A stretch of DNA of 64,000 bases, taken from DATBLE01 sp963719325 (GTDB taxonomy: Bacteria > Actinomycetota > Thermoleophilia > Gaiellales > Gaiellaceae). Below the pieces are notes generated by a model. It saw only the letters and a list, made by a program, of their open reading frames with translations, had not been told where the DNA came from and did no database searches. Shown here piece by piece: positions 33,513 to 42,208 of this stretch. The number at the start of each line of letters is the position of its first letter. Position 1 is the stretch's first letter. The translations under genes and the position numbers were made by a program. The DNA lies in assembly GCA_963719325.1 (NCBI GenBank), contig CAVRBW010000006.1, forward strand, positions 1 through 64,000. The letters are read 5' to 3'.

Positions 33513-34753
33513 GGCTCGAACGGCTCGAGCAGACGTGCGGCCACGCCGGCCCACGACCAGCGCTCCACCGCCACCCGCCTCGCCGCCGCTCCGAGCTCGC
33601 GCCGGCGTTCGGGTGAGAGCGCCAGCAGCTCGTGGAGCTTGTCGGCGAGGTCGAGCGAATCGCCGGTCTCGAAGCTCGCGAGCCCTCGAAGATCCGGCGG
33701 GTACGCGTCCTCGAGACCCTGGGCGATCTCCTCCAGCCCGGAGTGGCGCGCGACGAGCGGCGGGCAGGCTGCCGCCGCGGCCTCGGCCGCGACCATCCCG
33801 AACGCCTCGGGGAAGATCGACGGCACGACCGTCAGGTCCGCGAGCGGAATCAGGTGGACGAGGTGGCGATGCTCGAGCGGCCCGGTGAAAAGCGTCCGCG
33901 CCGGCGCGATTCGCTCCAGCTCGTGCCGGTAGTCGCCGAACCCGACGACGACCGTCCGGGCCTCGACGCCGCGCAGCGCCTCGAAGAGCACGTGGACGCC
34001 CTTGTTGTAGAGCAGCTTTCCGAAGTAGAGGACGGTGGGCGCGCCACCGGCGAGGAACTCCGCGAGTCGTTCGGCATTGCCTTCGTCCGGCAGCCGCTCG
34101 TGACGGTTGCCCGGATTGGGTGGATCGGCGCGGCACTCCTCGATCAGCGAGGACAGCGACTCCTCGCGGGGGTGCGGCACGAACTCGTCGACGTCGACTC
34201 CGGGTGGCACCTCGTAGACGCGGTCGACGTGGCCGACCACCTCCGCGAGGACGGCCCGGATGTGGGCCGAGCCGACGAAGACGGCGTCGGCGTCTCGCAG
34301 GCCCTGAGCCCCCCACGCCTCGAGCTCCGGGTGCCCGCGCATCGAGTATTCGAGCTCCGACCCGTGCGCCTTCACCGCGAACCTCGCGCCGGTCGCCGCG
34401 GCAACCGGACCGCCCATCAGGACGTGGTTCGCGAAGACGACGTCGGCAGGCAGGTGGGCGGCGAGCGCACCGGCGTTCAGCGCGACGTAGCGTTCACGCT
34501 CCTCTCGTGTCATCTCCTGAAGCAAGATCGGCTCGAGACCCTCGTAGCGGTCGAGCACGAACACCGGGAGCAGGGATCCGATCTCGGGGCGAACCACCTC
34601 TGCACCGCCGAGGTCGTACCGCTTCGGATCGGGGTCCTGACAGAAGACGACGACCTCGTGCCCGGCGCGGCTCCACTCGCGCGCGACCGCCCGCGTGTAG
34701 ATGTTCGAGCCGGTTCCCTCCAGCAGGTACCCGTGCCAGAGGAGAATCCTCAC
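33506..34753 (-). CDS. Glycosyltransferase family 4
   Basis: The 415-residue protein has a GT-B fold. The N-domain starts MRILLWHGYLLEGTGSNIYT, residues about 170-200 hold VYEVPPGVDVDEFVPHPREE, and the C-domain has TVLYFGKLLYNKGVHVLFEA and the nucleotide-sugar site SIFPEAFGMVAAEAAAAACP (E-x7-E pattern). It is a retaining transferase of the capsule, lipid or small-molecule glycoside class. The acceptor is unknown. It lies 19 bases downstream of rex on the same strand. Confidence 0.88.
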   Translation of the reverse strand: MRILLWHGYLLEGTGSNIYTRAVAREWSRAGHEVVVFCQDPDPKRYDLGGAEVVRPEIGSLLPVFVLDRYEGLEPILLQEMTREERERYVALNAGALAAHLPADVVFANHVLMGGPVAAATGARFAVKAHGSELEYSMRGHPELEAWGAQGLRDADAVFVGSAHIRAVLAEVVGHVDRVYEVPPGVDVDEFVPHPREESLSSLIEECRADPPNPGNRHERLPDEGNAERLAEFLAGGAPTVLYFGKLLYNKGVHVLFEALRGVEARTVVVGFGDYRHELERIAPARTLFTGPLEHRHLVHLIPLADLTVVPSIFPEAFGMVAAEAAAAACPPLVARHSGLEEIAQGLEDAYPPDLRGLASFETGDSLDLADKLHELLALSPERRRELGAAARRVAVERWSWAGVAARLLEPFEPL

Positions 34754-34772
34754 CGCACGAGCTTACGCGCGG

Positions 34773-35429
34773 CTAGGCGAGATGGAAATACAGCGCGTGG
34801 AGCAGCTCGACCGCCGGGTTCGACGTGTGCACCTGCACGTCGGCGGGCACGTCGAGGAGCCCTTCGCTGTAGTTGAAGATGATCCGTACGCCTGAGTCGA
34901 CCAGATCGTTTGCGACCGCCTGCGCCGCGCCGGCCGGGACGGCGAGCACCCCGACGATGATGTTCTTGTCGCGGACGGCGTCCGTCAGCTCGGAGTAGGG
35001 CCGAACCTCGACGCCGCCGGCGGGCCGGCCGACCACCTCCGGGTCGCGATCGAAGACGGCCGCGATGTTGATCCCGTGCTCGGCGAAGATCGGCGAGCTC
35101 GCGATCGCCTGGCCGAGCCGCCCGGCGCCGACGAGCGCGATGTTGTGCTGCCCCTGCGTGCGGAGGATCTTGCGGATCTCGCCGAGCAGGCTGTCGATGT
35201 TGTAGCCGACACCTCGCTTGCCGAACTTGCCGAACGCGGAGAGGTCACGTCGGATCTGAGTGGCGTTGATGTTGGTGTAGTCGGACATCTCCTGCGAGGA
35301 GATGCGCTCCTTGCCCATCTTCTTCGCCTGTGTCAGAACCTGGAGATAGCGACTCAGCCTGGCCGCGACCCCAACCGTCAACCGCTCCGCCACGGCTGCT
35401 CCTTGCGTCGCTTGTAACATCGCCGCCAT
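34773..35429 (-). CDS. rex: Redox-sensing transcriptional repressor Rex
   Basis: The 218-residue protein has an N-terminal winged helix (RLSRYLQVLTQAKKMGKERI, NATQIRRDLSAFGKFGKRGV) and a Rossmann domain with IALVGAGRLGQAIAS. Rex binds DNA at low NADH/NAD ratio and represses fermentative and respiratory genes. The C-terminal swap helix (NPAVELLHALYFHL) is present. Start ATG 35429; MLQAT at 35420 is equally possible. Candidate targets nearby are the palindromes at 33433-33509. Confidence 0.92.
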   Translation of the reverse strand: MAAMLQATQGAAVAERLTVGVAARLSRYLQVLTQAKKMGKERISSQEMSDYTNINATQIRRDLSAFGKFGKRGVGYNIDSLLGEIRKILRTQGQHNIALVGAGRLGQAIASSPIFAEHGINIAAVFDRDPEVVGRPAGGVEVRPYSELTDAVRDKNIIVGVLAVPAGAAQAVANDLVDSGVRIIFNYSEGLLDVPADVQVHTSNPAVELLHALYFHLA

Positions 35430-35532
35430 TCTGCCAGCGCCGATCGTTGCGTGCGCCGGCAGGTCAGGAGGCCGGACTTTGTGCGGAATGGTCGGCGGCC
35501 GGTGGCCGAGACGCGTCGCCGGAAATCACCAA

Positions 35533-35769
35533 TCAACCATCCAGCCGACGGACGAACGCATCCCGGTCGAGGTGGTAGACGAATGCCCGCTCGCCGTCGA
35601 TCTCGATCACGGGCAGCCACTCGCGGTATTGCTGCTCGAGCTCGGGATCGCCGCCGATGTCGACCTCGGCGTAGTCGAACTCGTGCTGTTGCCGAACCTC
35701 TGCGAGCGTGCTCTTCGCACGCTCGCAGAGGTGACAGCCTTCGGCGTGAAACAGGACGACCCTCGGCAC
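35533..35769 (-). CDS. Glutaredoxin-like protein
   Basis: The 78-residue thioredoxin-fold protein begins PRVVLFHAEGCHLCERAKST, with the CxxC redox centre CHLC, and has LPVIEIDGERAFVYHLDRDA including the cis-proline. It should reduce disulfides or act as a mycoredoxin-like partner. The start is taken as GTG 35769; a longer frame from GTG 35817 would translate through palindromic element R3, which I consider non-coding. Confidence 0.8.
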   Translation of the reverse strand: MPRVVLFHAEGCHLCERAKSTLAEVRQQHEFDYAEVDIGGDPELEQQYREWLPVIEIDGERAFVYHLDRDAFVRRLDG

Positions 35770-35880
35770 GGGGGAACCCGTGGTTCCCCCGTGGGCCCCC
35801 TCTTTCTTCGCGCTCACTGCCCGACCGTTCGTGGCCTCCCGCCGGGCAAGGCCCGGCTCCGGCCGCCGGCGGCGGCGATT
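35765..35880. repeat. Palindromic intergenic element R3
   Basis: The core at 35767-35793 (CACGGGGGAACC, CGT, GGTTCCCCCGTG) is a perfect 12-bp stem. It is followed by GGGCCCCCTCTTTC and the second hairpin GCCGGGCAAGGCCCGGC near 35845. It sits between gdhA (stop at 35906) and the glutaredoxin gene. Its left end overlaps the glutaredoxin start codon. Confidence 0.75.
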
Positions 35881-35905
35881 ACGCGAGCGCTTTGAACAAC
35901 GACTC

Positions 35906-37186
35906 TCACGGGTAAAGACCCCGCGTCGTCGTAGCCTCCGCGACCCGCTGGACGGCGAGGCCGTAGGCGGACAGTCGCATGCTCATGTCGCGGCTCGTGT
36001 GGATGTGCCAGGTCTCCTCGAACGCCTTGTCGACGATCCCCTTGAGCTTGGCATTGACCTCGTCTTCCTTCCAGAAGTACTCCTGGAGGCCCTGCACCCA
36101 CTCGAAGTAGGAGACGACGACGCCGCCCGCGTTCGCGAGCACGTCGGGCAGGACGAGGATGCCCTTGTCCTCGAGGATCTCGTCGGCGACAGGTGTGGTC
36201 GGACCATTCGCGCCTTCGCAGATGATCTTTGCCCTGACCTTGTCGGCGTTCTCCTCCGTGATCACCTGCTCGAGCCCGCACGGCGCGAGGATGTCGCAGT
36301 CGAGCAGCAACAGCTCCTCGTTCGTAATCGACTCGACGCCGGCGAGGCCCTTCAGTGTCCCGCGCTCCTGCTTGTGCGCGATCGCCGACGGCATGTCGAT
36401 GCCGTTCGGGTTGTAGACGCCGCCGCCCGAGTCGGACACGGCGATCACCTTCGCGCCCTCCTGCTGCATGAAGAGGGCGTAGTAGCTGCCGACGTTGCCG
36501 AAGCCCTGGACGACCACCGACTGGTCGGCGATCGCCAGACCGAGCTTGTCGATCGCCTCGAGCGTGCAATAGAGGCCCCCGCGAGCGGTTGCCTCGAGCC
36601 GGCCGAGCGAGCCGCCGACGGTCAGCGGCTTGCCGGTGACGACGCCGAGCACGGAGTGGCCCTTGTTCATCGAGTACGTGTCGAAGATCCAGGCCATCTC
36701 GCGCGGGCTCGTGCCGACGTCCGGCGCGGGGATGTCCTTCTCGGGGCCGATCTCGTTGATGATCTCGCTCGTGAACCGGCGGGTCATTCCCTCCAGCTCG
36801 CGAACGGAGAGCTTCTTCGGGTCACATTTGACGCCACCCTTGGCACCGCCGAACGGGATGCCCATCAGCGCGCACTTCCAGGTCATCCACATCGCCAGCG
36901 CGCGCACCTCGTCGAGCGTGACGTCGGGGTGGTAGCGAATTCCGCCCTTGGACGGGCCGCGGGCGAGGTTGTGGGTGACCCGGTAGCCCTCGAAGACGTT
37001 GATCGAGCCGTCGTCCATCGTCACCGGGATGGAGACGGTGACGGCCTTCTTGCACGTCGAGAGGATGTTGACGAGGTTGTCGTCGATGCTGAACGCCTTC
37101 GCAACGCGGCGCAGCTGGTCGCGTGCGATCTCGTAGGGATTCTCGCGAAGATGCGAGACCGGTTCGTGAACTGCGGTCACGGTCAC
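35906..37186 (-). CDS. gdhA: Glutamate dehydrogenase
   Basis: The 426-residue protein is in the Glu/Leu/Phe/Val dehydrogenase family. It has the substrate loop ARGPSKGGIRYHPDVTLDEV, the catalytic lysine in IPFGGAKGGVKCDPKKLSVR, PAPDVGTSPREMAWIFDTYS and the nucleotide-binding VVVQGFGNVGSYYALFMQQE. The K-x-S residues typical of glutamate specificity are in place. It interconverts glutamate and 2-oxoglutarate plus ammonia. The motif after the second strand (AVSDSGGGV) does not settle NAD against NADP. Confidence 0.93.
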   Translation of the reverse strand: MTVTAVHEPVSHLRENPYEIARDQLRRVAKAFSIDDNLVNILSTCKKAVTVSIPVTMDDGSINVFEGYRVTHNLARGPSKGGIRYHPDVTLDEVRALAMWMTWKCALMGIPFGGAKGGVKCDPKKLSVRELEGMTRRFTSEIINEIGPEKDIPAPDVGTSPREMAWIFDTYSMNKGHSVLGVVTGKPLTVGGSLGRLEATARGGLYCTLEAIDKLGLAIADQSVVVQGFGNVGSYYALFMQQEGAKVIAVSDSGGGVYNPNGIDMPSAIAHKQERGTLKGLAGVESITNEELLLLDCDILAPCGLEQVITEENADKVRAKIICEGANGPTTPVADEILEDKGILVLPDVLANAGGVVVSYFEWVQGLQEYFWKEDEVNAKLKGIVDKAFEETWHIHTSRDMSMRLSAYGLAVQRVAEATTTRGLYP

Positions 37187-37272
37187 ACTCCTTGGTCAAG
37201 TCCCGCCGGACGGGCGGGAAGCATATGCCGCCGCGAATCCTCGCTCACATGCCCTGATTGCGCCTCGGTGAT

Positions 37273-39795
37273 TCACCGGATCGTGAATCCCACCGATCGG
37301 GTATCCGGCGCGCCGCCGCCGGTCGGCCAGGCGAACACGCGCAGCCGGTAACGGCCGCGCGCGAGGAGCTTTCCGCCCGGGCCGCGCCCGGTGAGGCCGA
37401 ACGCGTAGCGCCCCGGGAGCAGATCGCGGAGGCGGGCGACCAGACCCAGGCGCTTCCCGTCCGCGGTCCAGAGCTCGACGTCGAGTCGCAGAACCGGGAT
37501 CACCGCGTTGCCGCCGGGCGAACGGATGACACGGCCTGCTCGCAGCATGACGACCGCCGGCTTTCGCTCCGAGGGCTTGAACCGGCGCTGCGTCAACGAG
37601 AGCGGCCCGAGCAGTCCGGAGCTGCGCCGGAGCACGATCGCCCACGGCACCCGCAGAGCCGTGCCGGCGACCGGCGTGACCGTCAGCATCCCCGAGGCGG
37701 CCTCGCCACGTACGACCGTGATCGGCGGCGTCGCGAGCGTGACCTCCGCCGTCCCGCCCGGCTCGACCTCGAGCCGGCGGGGAGTAACGCTCAGCGGAAC
37801 GGGCGGGCCGGACTCTTGTCGCGAGGCGACGAAGAAGGTCAGGCGCCGCGACGAGACGTTGCGGAGTCGAACGACCTGGTTTCCCTGCCAGCCGTCCCTC
37901 GTACCGCTGCCGAAGGCGACCGACGCCGGTTCGGCGACCACCTCTGCCGCGGCCGCGCGACCGAGGTCGAGCATTCCCGTTCCCTGCGCGGTCAGCACGG
38001 TCGCGGGCAGCGGCTGCGCCGCCCCGACGAGCAGGGCGCGCAACGTCTCGGCGCCGGCATCGGGCCGCGCCTCGGCGAGGAGGGCGGCTGCACCGGCGGA
38101 GACCGCTGCTGCGGCGCTCGAGCCGCTCACGGTGGAGAAGGCCCCGCCGCCGCCTACAGTCGTTCCGGGCTCCGCTGTGACGAGCCCGACGCCGGGCGCA
38201 AGGAGATCCGGCTTCACGCTGCCGTCGAAGGCCAAGCCCCACGCCGAGAACGGCGCGATCCGAGCGCCGGCGGCTCGCGTCTGCCGCGGCGCCGCGATCG
38301 CGACGAGAGCCCCTCGGCGATGCAGGAGGGCGCGTGCCGCGGACTCCGGGATCGCGATCACCGGAATGCCGATCTCCTCGTCCAGGCCGATGCCTCCAGA
38401 AGCGATCGCCCGGCCGTGCAGAAGGACGGCTGCTGCACCCGCCGCCGCCGCCCGGCGTGCAACCGCGGCCGGGTCGCTTCCGGCCGGCACGACGGCCGCA
38501 CGACCCGCGACGAGCGACAATCCTCGCTCGAAGAAGTCCTGGGCGGCGGCGCTCGCGCGCGGGGCGGCAGGCGAGAGCACGAGCGTCCGCGCCGGCGGGA
38601 CCGCACCGGCCAGTGGCACGAGGCGATCGAGGAACACGCTCAGCCCGGCACGGGCGACCACGCGGACCTGCTGCGTCGCGCGACGTGCGTCGGCCGCCCC
38701 GACCGCGAGCGCCCCCGGTGCGCCTGCTGGGCCGCCGACGCTCCCGAACGCCGGCCCGGCCGGGCCGTCGTTCCCCGCTGCCGCGACCACGAGCGTGTCG
38801 AGCCTGAGCGCGCCGGCGACCGCTCTGGCCAGCGGACTGTCGCTGAAGGCGGCAAACGGCTCGACGAGCGGCACGAGCGCGATTCGTGCCGCGTCGTGCG
38901 CGTCTCCGTCCGCATCCGGATCGACAGCGCGTTCGAGCCCGGCGAGCAGCTGGTCGGTGCGCGCAAACACGGTGTAGCCACCTCGGGCATTCGCCTGCCA
39001 GCCGGCAACCCGGATCGGCAGCACGGTCGCCGCCGGCGCAACGCCTGCAACCCCTCCGGGGCCCGCAGCGCCGACCAGCAGCCCCGCCATCTCGGTGCCG
39101 TGCCGTTCCACCTGAGTGGAGTCGGTCGGCTTCGCCTGCGCTCTCGCGTCGGCGGCGTCCCCGACGACGTCGAAGCCGTCCAGCAGGTGCCCGTGGAGAT
39201 AGGGCTTGCGCAGGTCGACCCCTGTATCGAGGAGGGCGACCGTCACCCCGCGGCCGGCAAACCCTGCGAGCCGGACGTCGAGCCGCTGCCCGGCGGCAAC
39301 GCCGTCACGCAACAGCTGCGTGGAGACCGACGCCGGGTACGCGATCCGGATCGGATAGACGCCCTTCACGCCGGGCGACCGCTCCAGCAAGGCGATCGCG
39401 CGCGGGTCGAGGACCGCGGAAAACCCGTTCAGGACTCGGGTGAAGCGGAACTCCGGCTTGATCTGCACGCCCTTGATCGCGAGGTTCGAGATGAACTGCT
39501 GCTGGGCGGCCAGGGCGGCCGCCGTCCACCGCCGCTCGTCTCGATCGGTGGCCAGGCCGCCTGCACGCTCGATCCGGTCGGCGAGCGAGAAGGCAGCCAG
39601 CACGACGAGCACTCTCGAGCCGATCGCAACAGGCGTCCGTGGTCCGCCGACGAGTCCGCTCCACCCGGCCGCACCCCTCGCCGCGGAGGCCGGAGGCTCG
39701 GCCGCACCGCCCCCGCCGGGCGAGGCTGCGATGACCGCGGCCACGATCAGGCCGGCGAGGACGACGCCGATCGCTGCAGCATTACGCCACCGCAT
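37273..39795 (-). CDS. S8 family subtilisin-like serine protease, secreted
   Basis: The 840-residue protein has an N-terminal signal or anchor (AAAIGVVLAGLIVAAVIAAS), an inhibitor-I9-like propeptide region, and the triad D in VTVALLDTGVDLRKP, H in QVERHGTEMAGLL and S in STVSGSSAAAAVSAGAAALL. The usual GTSMA is GSSAA. A PA-like insert lies between His and Ser, and a beta-rich C-terminal domain follows. It overlaps tsaD by 14 bases, an unusual partner for a secreted protease. Substrate unknown. Confidence 0.85.
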   Translation of the reverse strand: MRWRNAAAIGVVLAGLIVAAVIAASPGGGGAAEPPASAARGAAGWSGLVGGPRTPVAIGSRVLVVLAAFSLADRIERAGGLATDRDERRWTAAALAAQQQFISNLAIKGVQIKPEFRFTRVLNGFSAVLDPRAIALLERSPGVKGVYPIRIAYPASVSTQLLRDGVAAGQRLDVRLAGFAGRGVTVALLDTGVDLRKPYLHGHLLDGFDVVGDAADARAQAKPTDSTQVERHGTEMAGLLVGAAGPGGVAGVAPAATVLPIRVAGWQANARGGYTVFARTDQLLAGLERAVDPDADGDAHDAARIALVPLVEPFAAFSDSPLARAVAGALRLDTLVVAAAGNDGPAGPAFGSVGGPAGAPGALAVGAADARRATQQVRVVARAGLSVFLDRLVPLAGAVPPARTLVLSPAAPRASAAAQDFFERGLSLVAGRAAVVPAGSDPAAVARRAAAAGAAAVLLHGRAIASGGIGLDEEIGIPVIAIPESAARALLHRRGALVAIAAPRQTRAAGARIAPFSAWGLAFDGSVKPDLLAPGVGLVTAEPGTTVGGGGAFSTVSGSSAAAAVSAGAAALLAEARPDAGAETLRALLVGAAQPLPATVLTAQGTGMLDLGRAAAAEVVAEPASVAFGSGTRDGWQGNQVVRLRNVSSRRLTFFVASRQESGPPVPLSVTPRRLEVEPGGTAEVTLATPPITVVRGEAASGMLTVTPVAGTALRVPWAIVLRRSSGLLGPLSLTQRRFKPSERKPAVVMLRAGRVIRSPGGNAVIPVLRLDVELWTADGKRLGLVARLRDLLPGRYAFGLTGRGPGGKLLARGRYRLRVFAWPTGGGAPDTRSVGFTIR

Positions 39796-40738
39796 ACGCG
39801 TCCAGCCGCAACGGATCGGCGGAAGGCTCGATGTAGCGAGCAGCCGAGGCGATCATCGCTGCGTTGTCGGTGCAGAGCTCGAGCGGCGCGGCGGCAGCGC
39901 CGGCGAGCGAGGAGCGCAGCTCCGAGTTTGCAGCGACACCGCCCACGATCGCGATCCGCTCGGCGCCGATCTTCGCGGCTGCCTCCTTCGTCCGTTCGAC
40001 CAGCGCGCGGACGATCGCACGCTGATACGACGCGGCGAGGTCGGCTCGGCGTGCCTCCAGCTCGCCGGCGGCGAGCGCTCGCACGGCGTAGAGCAGCGCG
40101 GTCTTCAGACCCGAGAACGAGAAGTCGAGCCCCGGCACGCGGGCGACCGGGAAAGCGTATGCCTCGGGGTCGCCGTCGCGCGCGAGGCGGTCGACCGCGG
40201 CACCGCCCGGGTAGCCGAGGCCGAGCAAGCGAGCGCCCTTGTCGAACGCCTCGCCGGCGGCGTCGTCGAGGGTGGTCCCGATCACCCGGAAACCACCTCG
40301 ATCCTGGACGTCGAGCAAGAGCGTGTGGCCGCCGCTGGCGAGCAGGCACAGGAACGGCGGGTCGAGTGGATCGGGCTGGAGATACAGGGAGGCGACATGG
40401 CCGTGCAGGTGGTCGACCGGAACGAGCGGCAGGCCGCGCCCCCAGGCGATCCCCTTCGCAGCGGCGAGGCCGACCAGCAGCGCGCCGATCAGACCCGGCC
40501 CCTGGGTGACGCCGATGCGCTCGACGTCCGAGAGCCCGAGGCCCGCTCGATCGAGCGCCTCTCGAACGACGGGCGAGACGAGCTCGAGGTGCCGCCGCGA
40601 GGCGACCTCCGGGACGACGCCGCCGTAGCGGGCATGTAGCTCCGACTGCGACGCGACGATGCTGGAGCGGATGTGTCCGTCCTCGGTGACGACCGCCGCA
40701 GCCGTCTCGTCACATGACGTCTCCAACGCGAGGATCAC
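39782..40738 (-). CDS. tsaD: tRNA N6-adenosine threonylcarbamoyltransferase
   Basis: TsaD transfers the threonylcarbamoyl group to A37 of tRNAs reading ANN codons. The 318-residue ASKHA protein has ILALETSCDETAAAVV, the metal-binding histidines in VPVDHLHGHVASLYLQ, LASGGHTLLL, GLDFSFSGLKTALLYA and IVGGVAANSELRSSL. Start GTG 40738. An upstream ATG at 40783 lies within rimI. It works with TsaB and TsaE from the same operon; TsaC is not in the window. Confidence 0.95.
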   Translation of the reverse strand: MILALETSCDETAAAVVTEDGHIRSSIVASQSELHARYGGVVPEVASRRHLELVSPVVREALDRAGLGLSDVERIGVTQGPGLIGALLVGLAAAKGIAWGRGLPLVPVDHLHGHVASLYLQPDPLDPPFLCLLASGGHTLLLDVQDRGGFRVIGTTLDDAAGEAFDKGARLLGLGYPGGAAVDRLARDGDPEAYAFPVARVPGLDFSFSGLKTALLYAVRALAAGELEARRADLAASYQRAIVRALVERTKEAAAKIGAERIAIVGGVAANSELRSSLAGAAAAPLELCTDNAAMIASAARYIEPSADPLRLDAYAVA

Positions 40739-40740
40739 GA

Positions 40741-41205
40741 CTAGCCGTTCGCGACGGAGTCGCGAACGGCAGGATCTCGCCACATGATGAGGGCGTCCTC
40801 GCGGTTGTCCGTGTAGTAGCCGCGGCGGATGCCGCGGGACGCGAATCCGAGCTTCTCGTAGAGGGCGATCGCCCCGGCGTTCGAGACGCGTACCTCGAGC
40901 GTGTAACCGCGACGGTCGTCGCCGCCGGTCAGCTCGAAGAGGGCGGAGAGCAGGTTGGAGGCGATCGACCGGCGGCGCTGCTCGGGAGCGACGGCGACAT
41001 TCATCACGTGCCAGGCGTCGACGTACCGCGACACGATCAGGTAGCCGATCAACCGGTCATGGAGGAAGGCGCCGAGACAGATCGACGACGGCTTCGCCAG
41101 CTCGCCCGCGAACATCGACCGCGACCACGGCGTCGGGTACGACGCGCGCTCGATCTGCTCGATCGCGGAGAGATCTCGGAGCTGCAGCCGACGGATCTCG
41201 CTCAC
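40741..41205 (-). CDS. rimI: Ribosomal protein alanine N-acetyltransferase
   Basis: The 154-residue GNAT protein has YPTPWSRSMFAGELAKPSSI, VMNVAVAPEQRRRSIASNLL (acetyl-CoA loop, with a slightly degenerate R-x-x-G position: RRRSIA where Q/RxxGxA/G is usual) and VSNAGAIALYEKLGFASRGI. RimI acetylates the N-terminus of ribosomal protein S18 and sometimes other proteins. Its place between tsaB and tsaD is the standard bacterial order. The GTG start overlaps the tsaB stop. Confidence 0.92.
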   Translation of the reverse strand: MSEIRRLQLRDLSAIEQIERASYPTPWSRSMFAGELAKPSSICLGAFLHDRLIGYLIVSRYVDAWHVMNVAVAPEQRRRSIASNLLSALFELTGGDDRRGYTLEVRVSNAGAIALYEKLGFASRGIRRGYYTDNREDALIMWRDPAVRDSVANG

Positions 41206-41798
41206 GCGACGATCTTCTCCACATCGGGCACGCGCAGGTAGATGGGCTCGACGAGCTCTGCGGCGCCGCCCGAGCCCGCGAGCTGCGCGTGGAGCCGGGC
41301 CCGCGGAAGGTGCAGCTCGCTCTCGTCGGGAGGCACGACGCCGCCGGCCGTCTCGATCACGCTGCGATAGCGAACGGCTCCGTCGCCCACGTATGCCCGC
41401 CCCCGTTCGACCTCGATCGCCTCCGGGGCAAGGCAGCGCGGCTCACCGGCGGTGAGCGTGAAGACCTCGCGTCGGCGGGCGTCGATGACCGGGACGGCTC
41501 CGGGCGCCCCGGCGGCGAGCGCGTCCAGCGTCGAGACGCCCGCGACGGGCACGTCGAGCGCGAGCGCGAGTCCACGTGCGGCGGCGAGGCCGATCCTGAT
41601 GCCCGTGAAGCTGCCGGGCCCGACACCGACTGCGAGCAGGTCGAGATCGCCCGGCGAGAGCTCTGTCGCCCGAAGGATCACGTCCGAGTCCGCGAGCACG
41701 GCGGCCGCGCGCGTCGTGCGCTCGCCGATCACCTCGCCGTCGCGGACGAGCGCACACGTCGCGACGGCCGTCGCGGTGTCAAACGCCAAGATCAGCAT
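41202..41798 (-). CDS. tsaB: tRNA threonylcarbamoyladenosine biosynthesis protein TsaB
   Basis: The 198-residue ASKHA-fold protein begins MLILAFDTATAVATCALVRD and has LAVGVGPGSFTGIRIGLAAA and VPVIDARRREVFTLTAGEPR. TsaB is the scaffold that binds TsaD and TsaE in the t6A complex. Start ATG 41798, overlapping the tsaE stop (TGATG); GTGA overlap with rimI downstream. Confidence 0.94.
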   Translation of the reverse strand: MLILAFDTATAVATCALVRDGEVIGERTTRAAAVLADSDVILRATELSPGDLDLLAVGVGPGSFTGIRIGLAAARGLALALDVPVAGVSTLDALAAGAPGAVPVIDARRREVFTLTAGEPRCLAPEAIEVERGRAYVGDGAVRYRSVIETAGGVVPPDESELHLPRARLHAQLAGSGGAAELVEPIYLRVPDVEKIVA

Positions 41799-42208
41799 CA
41801 ACCCTCGAGCACGATCAGCCGCCGCCTCTCGTCCACGTGACCTAACCGTACCCGCAGGCGCGGCTCCGGCAGCGCTGCGCCGGCCGCCTCCGGCCACTCG
41901 ACGAAGCAGATCGCGTCCTCGAAGTACGGCTCGAGCGCGCCCCAGTCGGCCTCCGTGAAGTGCGTGAACCGGTAGAGGTCGAGGTGCGAGACCGGCACGC
42001 GGCCTCGGTAGCGGTGGCCGATGGTGTACGTCGGGCTCGTCACCGGTCGGGTGACGCCGAGAGCCCGGCAGGCTCCGCGGACGAACGTCGTCTTGCCGGA
42101 GCCGAGCTCGCCCGAGACGGTGATCACGTCGCCAACCCGGAGGTGCCCGGCGAGGCGTGCGGCGACCGCCTCGGTCTCCTCGGGGGAGGCTGTCGTGACC
42201 TCGGTCAG
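41798..42208 (-). CDS. tsaE: tRNA threonylcarbamoyladenosine biosynthesis ATPase TsaE, probable CTG start
   Basis: TsaE is the ATPase that resets the TsaBD complex. Walker A reads VSGELGSGKTTFVRGACRAL, followed by SPTYTIGHRY, SHLDLYRF and CFVEWPE. A GTG at 42127 would remove the first helix (TTASPEETEAVAARLAGHLR), which the family has. The full frame opens at CTG 42208, overlapping the stop of the upstream glycosylase gene (CTGA), and gives 136 residues. There is no ATG, GTG or TTG between the two. Confidence 0.92.
   Translation of the reverse strand: MTEVTTASPEETEAVAARLAGHLRVGDVITVSGELGSGKTTFVRGACRALGVTRPVTSPTYTIGHRYRGRVPVSHLDLYRFTHFTEADWGALEPYFEDAICFVEWPEAAGAALPEPRLRVRLGHVDERRRLIVLEG

Noticed and set aside
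35770..35817. Longer glutaredoxin-like protein from GTG 35817
   Set aside because: The extension would be translated from the palindromic element R3, which also occurs in non-coding contexts.
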